DNA of 64,000 bases from Saliterribacillus persicus (GCF_003337485.1 NZ_QPJJ01000015.1:1-64000), one strand, 5' to 3'; shown: positions 7,286-16,155, counted from the stretch's first letter. Notes: a model not told the origin generated them from the letters alone. Numbers and translations are program-made.

Positions 7286-7397
7286 ATTGTCATATCATTT
7301 TGCACTATCGGGTCCAAGGGTGAAATAAAAGCTATAGATGTGGCAAATACTTTTGTGAAAAATGAATTTTATTTAAAATATGCAAGGGGGAATAACT

Positions 7398-7652
7398 ATG
7401 ACTATGAAGTTAGAGTTTCCTTTATTTATGTTCATCATGTTTTTAGTTCTTGCTTTCAACTATTTCGAATTATTTGAATTTTTAGGATTGTAGCAATACG
7501 TAATAGGTCCTATTCCTTTACTATTGCTAGTATGGATTTTATTCGACAAGTTAAAGCTTAATGAAAAGAAAGTTGGTAACGAAGTAGGAGTCATGATTAT
7601 ACTATCAGGTTTCATAATTTGCATACTTTTTGATTCGTTTTTATTTTACTAA
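7398..7652 (+). pseudogene. Small membrane protein gene with one in-frame stop
   Basis: ATG 7398 is preceded by AAGGGGG. The frame encodes a hydrophobic N-terminus, meets TAG at 7491-7493 (codon 32), and then continues without further stops through two more hydrophobic stretches (IPLLLLVWILF, VMIILSGFIICILF) to TAA 7650-7652. A single nonsense change in a two- to three-helix membrane gene of 84 codons explains this. It could also be a sequencing error or a short 31-residue product. Confidence 0.65.
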
Positions 7653-7711
7653 TTGACTTATTTCATTAACCCGACACCACAATATGTATTTTTGATTCGT
7701 TACATGAAATC

Positions 7712-7757
7712 ATATGGCCATATATTAAAAATAAAAATGGTCTTTTTTAATTTTTAT
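7712..7757 (+). terminator. Likely intrinsic terminator after the left array
   Basis: GGCCAT and ATGGTC pair across an AT-rich loop, followed by TTTTTT on the plus strand. It would end transcription of the left gene row. Confidence 0.5.
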
Positions 7758-7813
7758 TCATTTTTATAAGTAATAGCTACAATAAACTTTAACAGGGCCT
7801 TTTATATAATAAA

Positions 7814-7858
7814 ATAGGACAAGCCATTCACACTAATGATAAATGGCCTGTCCTTTGT
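7814..7858 (-). terminator. Intrinsic terminator of the 3D-domain gene
   Basis: AGGACA-GCCATT pairs with AATGGC-TGTCCT. On the minus strand the stem is followed by ATTTTATTATA. It lies just after the stop of the gene at 7865. Confidence 0.75.
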
Positions 7859-7864
7859 ATTAGC

Positions 7865-8671
7865 CTATTCAATTACTTCTATTCTTACATTCTTACGTCC
7901 CCACGCGAGTGCTTGGTTTTGATTTGGGATAAAAACATCAATTTCATTACCGTTAATGCCGCCACCGATATCTGCAGCAATTGCTGTTCCGTAACCTTCT
8001 ACTTTTACTATAGAACCAAGTGGTATGACACTCGGATCTACCGCAATTACTTTCGCATCAGAATAGGTGTTTAAATTTAGTCCCATCTTTGTGACCCCAG
8101 TGCAGCCATTGCAGCTTGCAGTATATGCTGTACTTTCGACGGTTAATGTTTTACCTGCTGCTACATTACTTCTACTAGCAATACCATCTAACCTTGCTCG
8201 CGTATTTGGTCCCGCGATACCGTCAGCTGCAAGACCTTGTTGCTGCTGAAAGCTAGTAACTGCTTGTTTCGTCCCAGAACCATATATCCCATCAACAGCT
8301 GATTGATAATGCCCAGCCTTTTTCAACTGACTTTGAATATGTAGGACCTGCTTACCTATATTTCCTTGTCTTAATACTTGTACTGCATGATTTGTCTGGG
8401 GTCCAGCTATTCCATCCACTTTTAAGTTTCGCTTTTGCTGGAAATCCTTCACCGCTTCAACCGTGATATTTCCATAATATCCTGTCGCGGTATGATATGG
8501 AAACACACCTTTTGTCATTAAATAATCCTGCAGTTCAGTAACATCTGACCCTGAACTTCCATTCGTAAGTGTACGGTCACCTAATGCCGCTTCTGCAAGT
8601 AAAGGTGAAGCAACAAATAGAATAGCTCCCATCATTAATGCTGTACACCAAACTCTTAATCTTTTATACAT
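7865..8671 (-). CDS. Secreted cell-wall protein: two PG_binding_1 domains plus 3D domain (YocH-like)
   Basis: Exported protein of 268 residues. A signal peptide (about 1-28, ending ...LLAEA) is followed by two peptidoglycan-binding repeats (about 37-95, VDGIAGPQT; and 100-163, VDGIYGSGT ... ADGIAGPNT). The C-terminal 3D domain has the ID-G-N-IDVF signature (AADIGGGINGNEIDVF), the fold of lytic transglycosylase MltA barrels and of Bacillus YocH. It probably cuts or remodels wall glycan. GGGAGG sits ten bases before ATG 8671, whereas the in-frame TTG at 8680 is too close, so 8671 is the better start. It is monocistronic with its own terminator. Confidence 0.9.
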   Translation of the reverse strand: MYKRLRVWCTALMMGAILFVASPLLAEAALGDRTLTNGSSGSDVTELQDYLMTKGVFPYHTATGYYGNITVEAVKDFQQKRNLKVDGIAGPQTNHAVQVLRQGNIGKQVLHIQSQLKKAGHYQSAVDGIYGSGTKQAVTSFQQQQGLAADGIAGPNTRARLDGIASRSNVAAGKTLTVESTAYTASCNGCTGVTKMGLNLNTYSDAKVIAVDPSVIPLGSIVKVEGYGTAIAADIGGGINGNEIDVFIPNQNQALAWGRKNVRIEVIE

Positions 8672-8969
8672 TAAAAACAATCCTCCCTAATTTCTAGTTA
8701 CTTCATAGATTTCGAGAGAATATATCGAGACATGGAGGTACCAATAATAAACACAACTTTACACCCGCGATCATCCATATTTTTGTAGTTAACCATTTAA
8801 GAAGGTGTAGTTCAATGTGCGAGTTTCTGCTAGTTTGATAAATCTCCTAAACCTTCCTCCCCATCACAACATTCCTATTCCTAAAAGTTAGTTCAAATCT
8901 ATTTGAAGTAAGTCGTGAGAAAAGCGAATGAATGATATATAAACAGAAGCTTCTCGCTACAATAGTAAA

Positions 8970-9004
8970 AAAACAGTATCACTATAAAAGTGACACTGCT
9001 TTTA
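8970..9004 (-). terminator. Intrinsic terminator of the nitrate operon
   Basis: CAGTGTCACT pairs with AGTGATACTG around a short loop, then TTTTTTT on the minus strand, just after the transporter stop at 9019. The rest of 8672-9018 shows nothing further beyond AT-rich spacer. Confidence 0.85.
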
Positions 9005-9018
9005 GTTGATCATTTATC

Positions 9019-10488
9019 TTAAAATTTTTGAATTGTTGTAGTAGATGGTTTTAAATTTACTCGCTTCACTTTACTCGCTTCTTTTATACTTTTCACACTT
9101 GGTTCTTTTAAGAAGAACGTACAAACGAAACAAACCACTGCTGCACAGCTAATAAAAATAAAGAAAATAGTTGGACTAACGAAGCTAAATACGGTTAAGA
9201 AAATCGTAGCACCTATATTACCAAATGCTCCAACCATACCAGAAATCTGTCCGGTAGCACTTTTATTGACGAGCGGAACCATGGCATAAACAGCACCTTC
9301 ACCCGCCTGGACGAAAAATGAACATCCCATCGTTAATAAAATTGCTACCCAAATCGGCCAAGTAGAACCAATCAACGACATACCTATATAACCAATTGAT
9401 AGCCCGGCCATTAATATGATAAGCGTTCTTCTTCTACCGAATTTGTCACTTAACCAACCACCACCAGGTCTAGAGACAAGGTTCATGAAAGCAAAACTAC
9501 TAGCAATAAGACCAGCTTGTGCCACACTCACCAAAAACGTTTCTTGAAAGAATTGTGGTAAAACAGAAACTACTGCTAATTCTGAACCAAAGGTACAAAA
9601 ATACGCAAATTGTAAAATAGCAACTTGCTTAAAGGAATACTTTTCTTCTTCTGGTACACCGTTTCTTAATCGTTCTTTATTTACATCCCAAATTTTATAG
9701 ATATTGTATACAAGAAGTATCGCTAAAAAGCCATAGACGATAGCAGCGACACCATTGCTGATAAAATTTAATTGATAACTAAGTCTATAAGTCAAGAAAC
9801 ATAGAATCCCATACACCGGTAATGTCATCAAAATTAACCCGATTAAATCCTTATAGCTACAAATTTCCAGTGCACCACTTCTTTTCGGTCGTTGATAGGA
9901 TACTCCTTCAGGCGTATCCTTGACAACACGCATAAAGATAAACCCATATACTAAAACGATTAAACCAGTTAGAGCAATCGCATAACGCCAGCCATTATCT
10001 CCACCAAAAATAAACGCTAATGTAGGTAGGGTCATTGCTGCTGCTGCGGAACCAAAATTTCCCCAGCCTCCGTAAATTCCTTCTGCTAAACCGACTTGTT
10101 TAGAAGGAAACCATTCGGAAACTAAACGAATACCAACGACAAACCCTGCACCAATGATGGCAAGAAACATCCTTGAAATCATTAACTGCATAAACGAAGT
10201 TGATAATGCAAATGCAAAACAGGGAATACTGAGTAGGATAAGTAATCCTGAATACACTCTTCTCGGTCCGAAGCGGTCTACTAAAACTCCTATCATTACT
10301 CTTGCAGGAATCGTTAGTGCTACGTTTGCAACTAGTAAAATAGCGATCTGATCATTGGTAAGTCCAAATACTTCTTTTAATGTAGTCATAAATGGCGCCA
10401 TATTGAACCAAACTACAAAGGTTAGAAAAAACGCTAAAGTTGTGAAACCTAATACCTTTACATTCCCTTTATACATATTGTTTTCCAT
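9019..10488 (-). CDS. narK: Nitrate/nitrite transporter, MFS NNP family (NarK/NasA)
   Basis: A 489-residue, 12-helix MFS protein. It has MFS motif A (VLVDRFGPRR, about 69) and the nitrate signature GGWGNFGSAAA at about 140-150, with its second-half counterpart GAFGNIGATI. These mark the nitrate-nitrite porter family. It should import nitrate (or exchange it for nitrite) at the cell membrane. It is the last gene of the minus-strand unit nasB-nasC-transporter, 104 bases after nasC. GGGGG precedes ATG. Grouping with the assimilatory enzymes points to uptake for assimilation (NasA role), though the sequence is NarK-like. Confidence 0.92.
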   Translation of the reverse strand: MENNMYKGNVKVLGFTTLAFFLTFVVWFNMAPFMTTLKEVFGLTNDQIAILLVANVALTIPARVMIGVLVDRFGPRRVYSGLLILLSIPCFAFALSTSFMQLMISRMFLAIIGAGFVVGIRLVSEWFPSKQVGLAEGIYGGWGNFGSAAAAMTLPTLAFIFGGDNGWRYAIALTGLIVLVYGFIFMRVVKDTPEGVSYQRPKRSGALEICSYKDLIGLILMTLPVYGILCFLTYRLSYQLNFISNGVAAIVYGFLAILLVYNIYKIWDVNKERLRNGVPEEEKYSFKQVAILQFAYFCTFGSELAVVSVLPQFFQETFLVSVAQAGLIASSFAFMNLVSRPGGGWLSDKFGRRRTLIILMAGLSIGYIGMSLIGSTWPIWVAILLTMGCSFFVQAGEGAVYAMVPLVNKSATGQISGMVGAFGNIGATIFLTVFSFVSPTIFFIFISCAAVVCFVCTFFLKEPSVKSIKEASKVKRVNLKPSTTTIQKF

Positions 10489-10592
10489 AGAAATCCCCCA
10501 TTTCTAAAAAATAAACTGAATATTCCGATAATTTATATAAGCAATACTCCACCTCATGTAGAATATTGGTATAGTTGATATTTTCAAACTTC

Positions 10593-12731
10593 TTACTCTT
10601 TACTAGGCGTGATATTTACAGCACTTACTTTAAAACCTGGCATCTTACAGTATGGATCTAATTGATTCGATACCAATCGATTTACATTTTGAGATTCTGT
10701 CCAGTGGAATGGCACAAAAACGGTATCCTTTCGAATCGAATCGGACCATTTACTTCTCACAACGATCCATCCAAATTTAGATTCCACTTTTACAAGCGTG
10801 TTTTTCTTTATCCCATACTGCTTTGCTGTTTCTGGATGAACCTCCATAAAAGCTTCCACATTGTGTGCAGCTAGTGAAGGACTTTTTCTCGTTTGTTCTC
10901 CCGTTAAATAGTGCGACATTACTCTTCCCGTTGTTAATAGAAGTGGATACTTTCTACTAGTCTTTGGTTTCTTAACCTCTCCATGATTTGAAAAGAAAGC
11001 CATTTTTGCTTTGCCATCTGGATGTGCAAATGACTGTTCAAATAATCGCAACGTGCTCGGTTCTGTAGGACTTGGACATGGCCATAGCACTCCTTTTTCC
11101 TTTCTCAAACGTTCATAGGTGATACCGTAATAATCAGATTTTCCACCTTTACTCGTCAATCTTAATTCTTCGAAAATTTCTTCTACAGATTGGTAATTAA
11201 AATATTTTTCTTTTCCCAAAGCGTTAGCAATTTCACAAATGATTTGCCAGTCATGCTTGGCATTGCCTACGATAGGGTAGCTTGCCTCTCGTAACATGAC
11301 CCTTCCCTCTACATTTGTCATCGTGCCCGCGTCTTCTAAATAAGAAGTTGCTGGTAACACAATATCTGCAAGTTTGGCAGTGTCAGATAGGAATAAATCC
11401 GCAACAACCAAAAAGTCTAATTTTTTTAATGCTTTCTTTACAAAATTCGCATTAGGATTGGAGATAATGGGATTAGAGCACATGATAAACATGGCCTGAA
11501 TCTCACCCTCCTCGATTTTTTCAAACATCTCATATGCTGAAACACCTTTACGTGGCAGATCTTTTTCATCAATGCCCCATAATTTTGAGATATGTTCTCG
11601 ATGCTCTTGATTTTCAATCGATCTATATCCAGGTAGTTGATCCGTTTTTTGACCATGCTCACGAGCACCTTGGCCATTTCCTTGGCCAGTAACAGCGCCA
11701 TATCCTGAATAAGCTTTGCCAATTTTCCCTGTAGCTAAAAGTAAATTGATAAAACTTCTAACTGCTGCAGTGCCATCAAGCTGTTGTTCAATTCCGCGTG
11801 CTGTAAAAATCATTCCTGTGGTTTCTTTCCCAAAAACGATTGCTGTTTGATAGATTTGCTCTTTGGACACCCCTGTTAGCTCAGCTACTTCATCTAAATC
11901 AATAGATTCCATCTGCTCTTTTAGTTCTTCAAAACCATTAGTTCTAGCAGCTAAAAAATCTTCATCTAGTAATTTTTCATCTATTAATATCTTTAATAAT
12001 CCATTAGCTAAGGCAACATCTGATCCTGGTTTATTTTTCAAATGAAGATCAGCAAAATTTGTTGTTGCCGTTTCTCTTGGATCAATCGCTATAATATAAG
12101 CCCCATTTTCTTTTGCCCGTTCAAAATAAGGCATGATCGTTGGTTGACACTCTGCAATGTTTGTTCCTGCTAAAATAATACAGCGTGTTTTTGGGATTTC
12201 ATCTAATGTCATGGAAAACCCTCGATCCATCCCAAAGGTTTGATTAGCGGCTGTTGCAGCTGCTCCCATGCAAAGTCGGCCATTATAATCAATATACTTC
12301 GTCCCGAGGGCTACACGAGCAAATTTCCCTAAAAGATATGCTTCTTCATTCGTGATAGAGGCACTGCCATATACTGATAAAGCATTATTTCCTTCTGTTT
12401 GTTGTAGTGCAGTAAATTTCTCTTTGATAACCTCCAATGCTTTATTCCACGAAACTGGAACAAACGTACCATCTATTTTCATTAAAGGTTCTTTTAAACG
12501 ATCTCGATGGAGCGCATGTTGATGTGCGTTTATTCCTTTAATACAAAGTCGACCTTCTGAGGTGGGGTTATCTTTCCCAATAGTCTTATGGATCTTTCTT
12601 GAGATAACAGTTTGCTCGATTAATTGCATTTTGCATTGCATACTACAGTATGGACACTGTGTATCATATACTTTTTCCTTTTGAACAGCGTCTTGTTTAT
12701 CTCTAAAATATTTCAGCATTAGCTCTGTCAC
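10593..12731 (-). CDS. nasC: Assimilatory nitrate reductase catalytic subunit
   Basis: A 712-residue molybdopterin oxidoreductase, close to the size of Bacillus NasC. The N-terminal 4Fe-4S site is Cys26, Cys29, Cys33 and Cys63 (CPYCSMQC ... LCIKG). The bis-MGD domain follows (RLCMGAAATAANQTFG, GTNIAECQP, GQGNGQGAREHGQ), and the C-terminal MGD-binding beta-barrel has LLTTGRVMSHYLTGEQTRKS. It should reduce nitrate to nitrite in the cytoplasm using electrons from the NasB subunit. It starts at GTG 12731 with GGAGG seven bases upstream, 29 bases after nasB. There is no Tat signal, as expected for a cytoplasmic enzyme. Confidence 0.95.
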   Translation of the reverse strand: MTELMLKYFRDKQDAVQKEKVYDTQCPYCSMQCKMQLIEQTVISRKIHKTIGKDNPTSEGRLCIKGINAHQHALHRDRLKEPLMKIDGTFVPVSWNKALEVIKEKFTALQQTEGNNALSVYGSASITNEEAYLLGKFARVALGTKYIDYNGRLCMGAAATAANQTFGMDRGFSMTLDEIPKTRCIILAGTNIAECQPTIMPYFERAKENGAYIIAIDPRETATTNFADLHLKNKPGSDVALANGLLKILIDEKLLDEDFLAARTNGFEELKEQMESIDLDEVAELTGVSKEQIYQTAIVFGKETTGMIFTARGIEQQLDGTAAVRSFINLLLATGKIGKAYSGYGAVTGQGNGQGAREHGQKTDQLPGYRSIENQEHREHISKLWGIDEKDLPRKGVSAYEMFEKIEEGEIQAMFIMCSNPIISNPNANFVKKALKKLDFLVVADLFLSDTAKLADIVLPATSYLEDAGTMTNVEGRVMLREASYPIVGNAKHDWQIICEIANALGKEKYFNYQSVEEIFEELRLTSKGGKSDYYGITYERLRKEKGVLWPCPSPTEPSTLRLFEQSFAHPDGKAKMAFFSNHGEVKKPKTSRKYPLLLTTGRVMSHYLTGEQTRKSPSLAAHNVEAFMEVHPETAKQYGIKKNTLVKVESKFGWIVVRSKWSDSIRKDTVFVPFHWTESQNVNRLVSNQLDPYCKMPGFKVSAVNITPSKE

Positions 12732-12760
12732 TGTTATTCCTCCTTCACCAAAAGGCCGCT

Positions 12761-15115
12761 TTAGCTTTTAACGACTACATGCATTCTCTGATTGCTATCT
12801 TTTTTCAAGCTCTCTACTAAATAGTGTAAAAGCTCTTCATTAAATAATACTTCGCGAAGATGAACCATCGAAACGCGATTGATCCATTCCCACGTTCGCT
12901 CTAAATAATGTGCTGATTCGCGGTAATATTGGATAAAGCCTAATGTAAGCTGCAAAACTTCTTCCGCAGTTGAAGCCACCGTAAGTAGCTGTCCGGTTCG
13001 TACATTTCTCCCGCTACTTCCTCCAATATATACTTCCCAGCCCCTGTTAATTTTAATAGCACCAATATCCTTTGTAGTGGATCCAGCCCCGTTATGCAAA
13101 CAAGCGGAAACGCCCATTCGAATGCGATAAGGTACTTTTATAAATTCTGTCTTTCTTTCTAGCATGCTAGCTAACGCTATGGCAGGCTCTTTGTCACACG
13201 AACAATACTGATTACTATTTGTCGTTTTCACACTCTGAACCATATTTGCAGAAACAGAATGAAGTGGCATATCTAAATCCTTACAAAAGGAAAGAAAATC
13301 TGCTTTTGCTATACGACTAAGGTGAAGTCGTTGATCACTCGATAAAGATAAAGTAGTAATGTTATATTTTCGTGCTACTTCTACTATTTTTTGCAAATGA
13401 TCCGTTTCTACTAATCCTCCATATAACTGTGGGACTACAGAATAGGTTTCATCTTCTCCTACCAGCGCATTCATTTTTTCATTAACATAAAGTGTTGCTT
13501 GATGCTTGTCATACTCGGGGTAAATCATTCCGATATAATATTCTAATGCTGGAAGACATTTTTCACATCCATCTAAATCCTTCCATTCAAGCTTTTGCAT
13601 TACCTCGTGCGTACTTGTCAGTTTATATTTTTGAATAGCTGCCACCATTTCATTTTCACTTAGATCAGTACAACCACAAAAATTTGTTGGAGCTGACGTC
13701 TCATGGAAGTGATCACTTTGAATGAATGTTAATAACTCACTTACTACTGGCTTACATCCTCCGCAAGAACTAGATGCTTTCGTGCAGGTCTTAACCTCTT
13801 GAACAGTGGTCAGATTCTTTTTTAATACACAGTCTATAATCGCTCCCTTTGACACGCTATTACATGTGCAAACATAATCAGCTCTTGGCAGGGTTGCAGC
13901 ATAGGATGTAGAGATATCCTGAGGCTGTAGTAATACTTGTTTTTTATCATCAGGAATAAATTTCTTTTTCACAATGACGTCTAAAATTCTGGATGCTTCA
14001 CTTGTATCACCAAATAACACTGCACCGACTACTTTATTATCCTTAAAGAATACCTTTTTATAGGTGGAAGCTATTTCATCATGATATTGAATTGCCTTTG
14101 TCTCTTCATTCTTTGTAAAATCACCAACAGAAAATACATCAACTCCAGATATTTTCAGTTGTGTAGAAAGTGTAGAGCCTTCGTAGCCTGCAGTTAGTTT
14201 GTTACATAAATATTTGGCGAGAACAACACCTTGTTCATAAAGTGGCTTAACAAGTCCGTAAACCATCTCATTATGCTCTGCGCATTCGCCAACTGCGTAA
14301 ATGTCTTCCACTTTAGTTTCTAAAAAATCATTAACGAGGATTCCTCGGTTTGTATCAATACCCGCTTCTTTTGCAAGCTTTATATTTGGTTTTACACCAA
14401 CAGCCATCACAACTAAATCTGTTTCTACGATCGAACCATCAGAAAAGCGTAATCCCTCTACCCTTTTTTCTCCGACAATTTCTTTGGAAACTTTCTCTAG
14501 TAAGAAATGCATCCCTTGGTTCTCTAGTTCTGTTTGAAGCATCGTCGCAGCAGTTGGATCGAGCTGTTTATTCATAAGAAAATCTGCTAGATGCACGACA
14601 TCTACTTTCATTCCTAAATTCAATAATCCTCTAGCAGCCTCTAATCCTAATAAACCTCCACCAATAACCACAGCTTTTTGATAATGCCTCGATGCTTCCA
14701 TCATCGCTTGGCAATCTTGAATGGTTCGAAAGGAGAGAACCCCTTCTTTATCGATCCCAGGAAGCGGTAAAATAATCGGATCAGATCCGGTTGCAAGAAT
14801 TAATTTGTCATAGTTCACTTCGTGATTTTTATCTGTTTTAATCGTTTTTTTATCTTTATTAATATCAATGACAGTTTCATTTGTATAAAGGGTTATTTTA
14901 TTTTCTTTATACCAGTTCCAGTCATTAATGGTTATATCATCAAAGGTTGTATCACCTTGAAGAACAGAAGATAACATGATCCTGCTGTAATTTGCATGTG
15001 GCTCAGTTCCAAAAATGGTAATATCATATAACGTGTCGTCTTCTTTTAAAATATTTTCGATACAGCGTAAACCCGCCATCCCATTACCGACTAGCACTAA
15101 CCTTTGCTTATGCAT
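12761..15115 (-). CDS. nasB: Nitrate reductase electron-transfer subunit NasB (FAD, two BFD 2Fe-2S, degenerate nitrite-reductase half)
   Basis: 784 residues. An FAD site is at 10-15 (GNGMAG) and an NAD site at 151-156 (IGGGLLG). One BFD-type 2Fe-2S domain uses Cys416/418/451/454, and a second has Cys480/482 and Cys517/520. A C-terminal part (about 555-740) is related to the NirB/NasD ferredoxin-like and siroheme domain. In that part the usual C-x3-C (CPRNC) reads CLHNG, so one iron-sulfur/siroheme ligand is gone and this half is unlikely to reduce nitrite. The role is NAD(P)H oxidation and electron delivery to NasC. GGAGG lies eight bases before ATG 15115; the longer TTG start at 15130 would swallow it. 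First gene of the operon, behind a TnrA/GlnR-like box. Confidence 0.9.
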   Translation of the reverse strand: MHKQRLVLVGNGMAGLRCIENILKEDDTLYDITIFGTEPHANYSRIMLSSVLQGDTTFDDITINDWNWYKENKITLYTNETVIDINKDKKTIKTDKNHEVNYDKLILATGSDPIILPLPGIDKEGVLSFRTIQDCQAMMEASRHYQKAVVIGGGLLGLEAARGLLNLGMKVDVVHLADFLMNKQLDPTAATMLQTELENQGMHFLLEKVSKEIVGEKRVEGLRFSDGSIVETDLVVMAVGVKPNIKLAKEAGIDTNRGILVNDFLETKVEDIYAVGECAEHNEMVYGLVKPLYEQGVVLAKYLCNKLTAGYEGSTLSTQLKISGVDVFSVGDFTKNEETKAIQYHDEIASTYKKVFFKDNKVVGAVLFGDTSEASRILDVIVKKKFIPDDKKQVLLQPQDISTSYAATLPRADYVCTCNSVSKGAIIDCVLKKNLTTVQEVKTCTKASSSCGGCKPVVSELLTFIQSDHFHETSAPTNFCGCTDLSENEMVAAIQKYKLTSTHEVMQKLEWKDLDGCEKCLPALEYYIGMIYPEYDKHQATLYVNEKMNALVGEDETYSVVPQLYGGLVETDHLQKIVEVARKYNITTLSLSSDQRLHLSRIAKADFLSFCKDLDMPLHSVSANMVQSVKTTNSNQYCSCDKEPAIALASMLERKTEFIKVPYRIRMGVSACLHNGAGSTTKDIGAIKINRGWEVYIGGSSGRNVRTGQLLTVASTAEEVLQLTLGFIQYYRESAHYLERTWEWINRVSMVHLREVLFNEELLHYLVESLKKDSNQRMHVVVKS

Positions 15116-15156
15116 CCTTACAACCTCCAACCAAATCTACCTTAACTTGTAAAAAG

Positions 15157-15162
15157 AGTATC
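15157..15162 (-). promoter_or_regulatory. Candidate -10 box of the nas promoter
   Basis: GATACT on the minus strand. A start point about seven bases on (near 15150) would place the TnrA-like box centre about 49 bases upstream, the spacing typical of TnrA-activated promoters. Confidence 0.5.
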
Positions 15163-15190
15163 ACTAATACATGTTTACCGTCATCTGCTC

Positions 15191-15207
15191 TGTAAGATAA
15201 TATGACG
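15191..15207. promoter_or_regulatory. TnrA/GlnR-like operator upstream of nasB
   Basis: TGTAAGATAATATGACG fits the TGTNAN7TNACA consensus except for the last base. In Bacillus such boxes activate nas operons through TnrA under nitrogen limitation. Position and dyad fit activation of nasB. Confidence 0.75.
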
Positions 15208-15233
15208 GAGAAATATTTTTTCTTTTTCAGATA

Positions 15234-15263
15234 TAGGAAGCCCAATCAGCCGGGGCTTTCATT
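15234..15263. other. Stem-loop upstream of the nas promoter
   Basis: GGAAGCCC pairs with GGGCTTTC around AATCAGCCG. There is no proper U-run on the minus strand, while the plus strand is followed by ATTTCC. It may be a weak terminator. It lies outside the predicted nas transcript, so an attenuator role for nas is unlikely. Confidence 0.4.
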
Positions 15264-15298
15264 TCCAATACATATTAGCAAGACTTCTAAGAACAAAT

Positions 15299-15355
15299 AA
15301 AAAGCTACCAAATTATAATAAGGAGTTTGAATCTTCTCCGCTATAATCGGTAGCT
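15299..15355 (-). terminator. Long interrupted stem-loop with U-run
   Basis: On the minus strand AGCTACC and GGTAGCT form the outer stem, ATTATA/TTATAAT and GGAG/CTCC extend it inward, and TTTTTATTT follows. It could be a second terminator behind the YuiD-like gene or a small structured element. No protein start is linked to it. Confidence 0.5.
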
Positions 15356-15402
15356 CATAATTAATGAATTTATTCTAATACCATTCATTTTTTCATTAAA
15401 TA

Positions 15403-15436
15403 AAAATCCCCTCCATTTAAAAACGAAGAGGATTGT
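15403..15436 (-). terminator. Terminator of the YuiD-like gene
   Basis: AATCC-CTC pairs with GAGGATT with a one-base bulge, next to the stop of the gene at 15442. On the minus strand the stem is followed by a T-containing stretch. Confidence 0.6.
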
Positions 15437-15441
15437 TGTGC

Positions 15442-15909
15442 CTATTTATTTTCATATTTTGCTGCGAGCAATCCTAAAGCAGAGCCAAGTATTGCTCCAC
15501 CTAAAACCTCAAGTGGTTGGTGACCTAGGAGTTCTTTTAGTTCCTTTTCATTTTCTACAAACTCTAAACTAGGAAAATCCTCTGAAATTACTGCGAAATG
15601 ATCCTCTAAATTATTCACAAGTCGAGCTATTTCACCCGTATGCCTACGAATGCCTTGTGCATCATACATTACAATGACACCAAAAATAACTGCTATTGCT
15701 GTTTCAGTATGGCGGGACCCTTTATTGGAGGCTATGTAGGTAGATAGCGCAGAAACACCGGCAGAGTGAGAGCTTGGCATACCTCCTGTAGCGATTGCCT
15801 GTCTTACATCCCATTCCCCTGACACTTTTTTATGGGTTAATATTTTTAAACCTTGCGCAATACCGATTGCTGCTAAACCTGTAAATAATCCTTTATTCAT
15901 TTTCCTCAT
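15442..15909 (-). CDS. yuiD: Divergent PAP2-family membrane protein (YuiD-like, DUF212)
   Basis: 155 residues. The divergent acid-phosphatase signature is plain: TGGMPSSHSA at about 41-50, then MYDAQGIRRHTGEIA at about 81-95 with the conserved Asp and two Arg, and LLGHQPLEVLGGAILG near the end. Helices at the N-terminus, middle and C-terminus suggest a membrane protein. This family is related to PAP2 phosphatases, but its substrate is not established. AGGAGG lies eight bases before ATG 15909. It is a single gene with its own terminator. Confidence 0.88.
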   Translation of the reverse strand: MRKMNKGLFTGLAAIGIAQGLKILTHKKVSGEWDVRQAIATGGMPSSHSAGVSALSTYIASNKGSRHTETAIAVIFGVIVMYDAQGIRRHTGEIARLVNNLEDHFAVISEDFPSLEFVENEKELKELLGHQPLEVLGGAILGSALGLLAAKYENK

Positions 15910-16135
15910 TGCTGTATCCTCCTGACTTTTTTTCCTCTTCTTTTCATTACCCTATATGCGTTACTTTATTCAATATTTTTCATCTGGTGGCTCTGTTAAT
16001 ATTTAATATTGATATTTTAAAAAAATTGAACACTTATTATTGATATTTAAATTTTACAATAACTAAAAGGGGTTTAATTCCAAATATTGAAATATATGAT
16101 AAACTAAGATTATCTAAATATACTGTTACACAAAT

Positions 16136-16155
16136 TTAGACGAATTAATGTCTAA
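16136..16155. promoter_or_regulatory. Inverted repeat in the divergent spacer
   Basis: TTAGAC and GTCTAA flank an eight-base centre, about 90 bases upstream of the gene at 16244. It could be an operator. Nothing else notable was seen in the 334-base divergent spacer 15910-16243. Confidence 0.35.

Noticed and set aside
150-7300. Integron-like cassette array with attC sites
   Set aside because: Repeats alternate with genes, but no integrase gene is present and the stems do not carry the paired GTTRRRY/RYYYAAC core sites in the right layout.
11438-11722. 94-codon minus-strand open frame
   Set aside because: It lies in an alternate frame within nasC, with no independent support.
15116-15440. 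Molybdenum-cofactor riboswitch or T-box before nasB
   Set aside because: The two stems lie upstream of the likely start point and show no conserved aptamer or T-box sequence.
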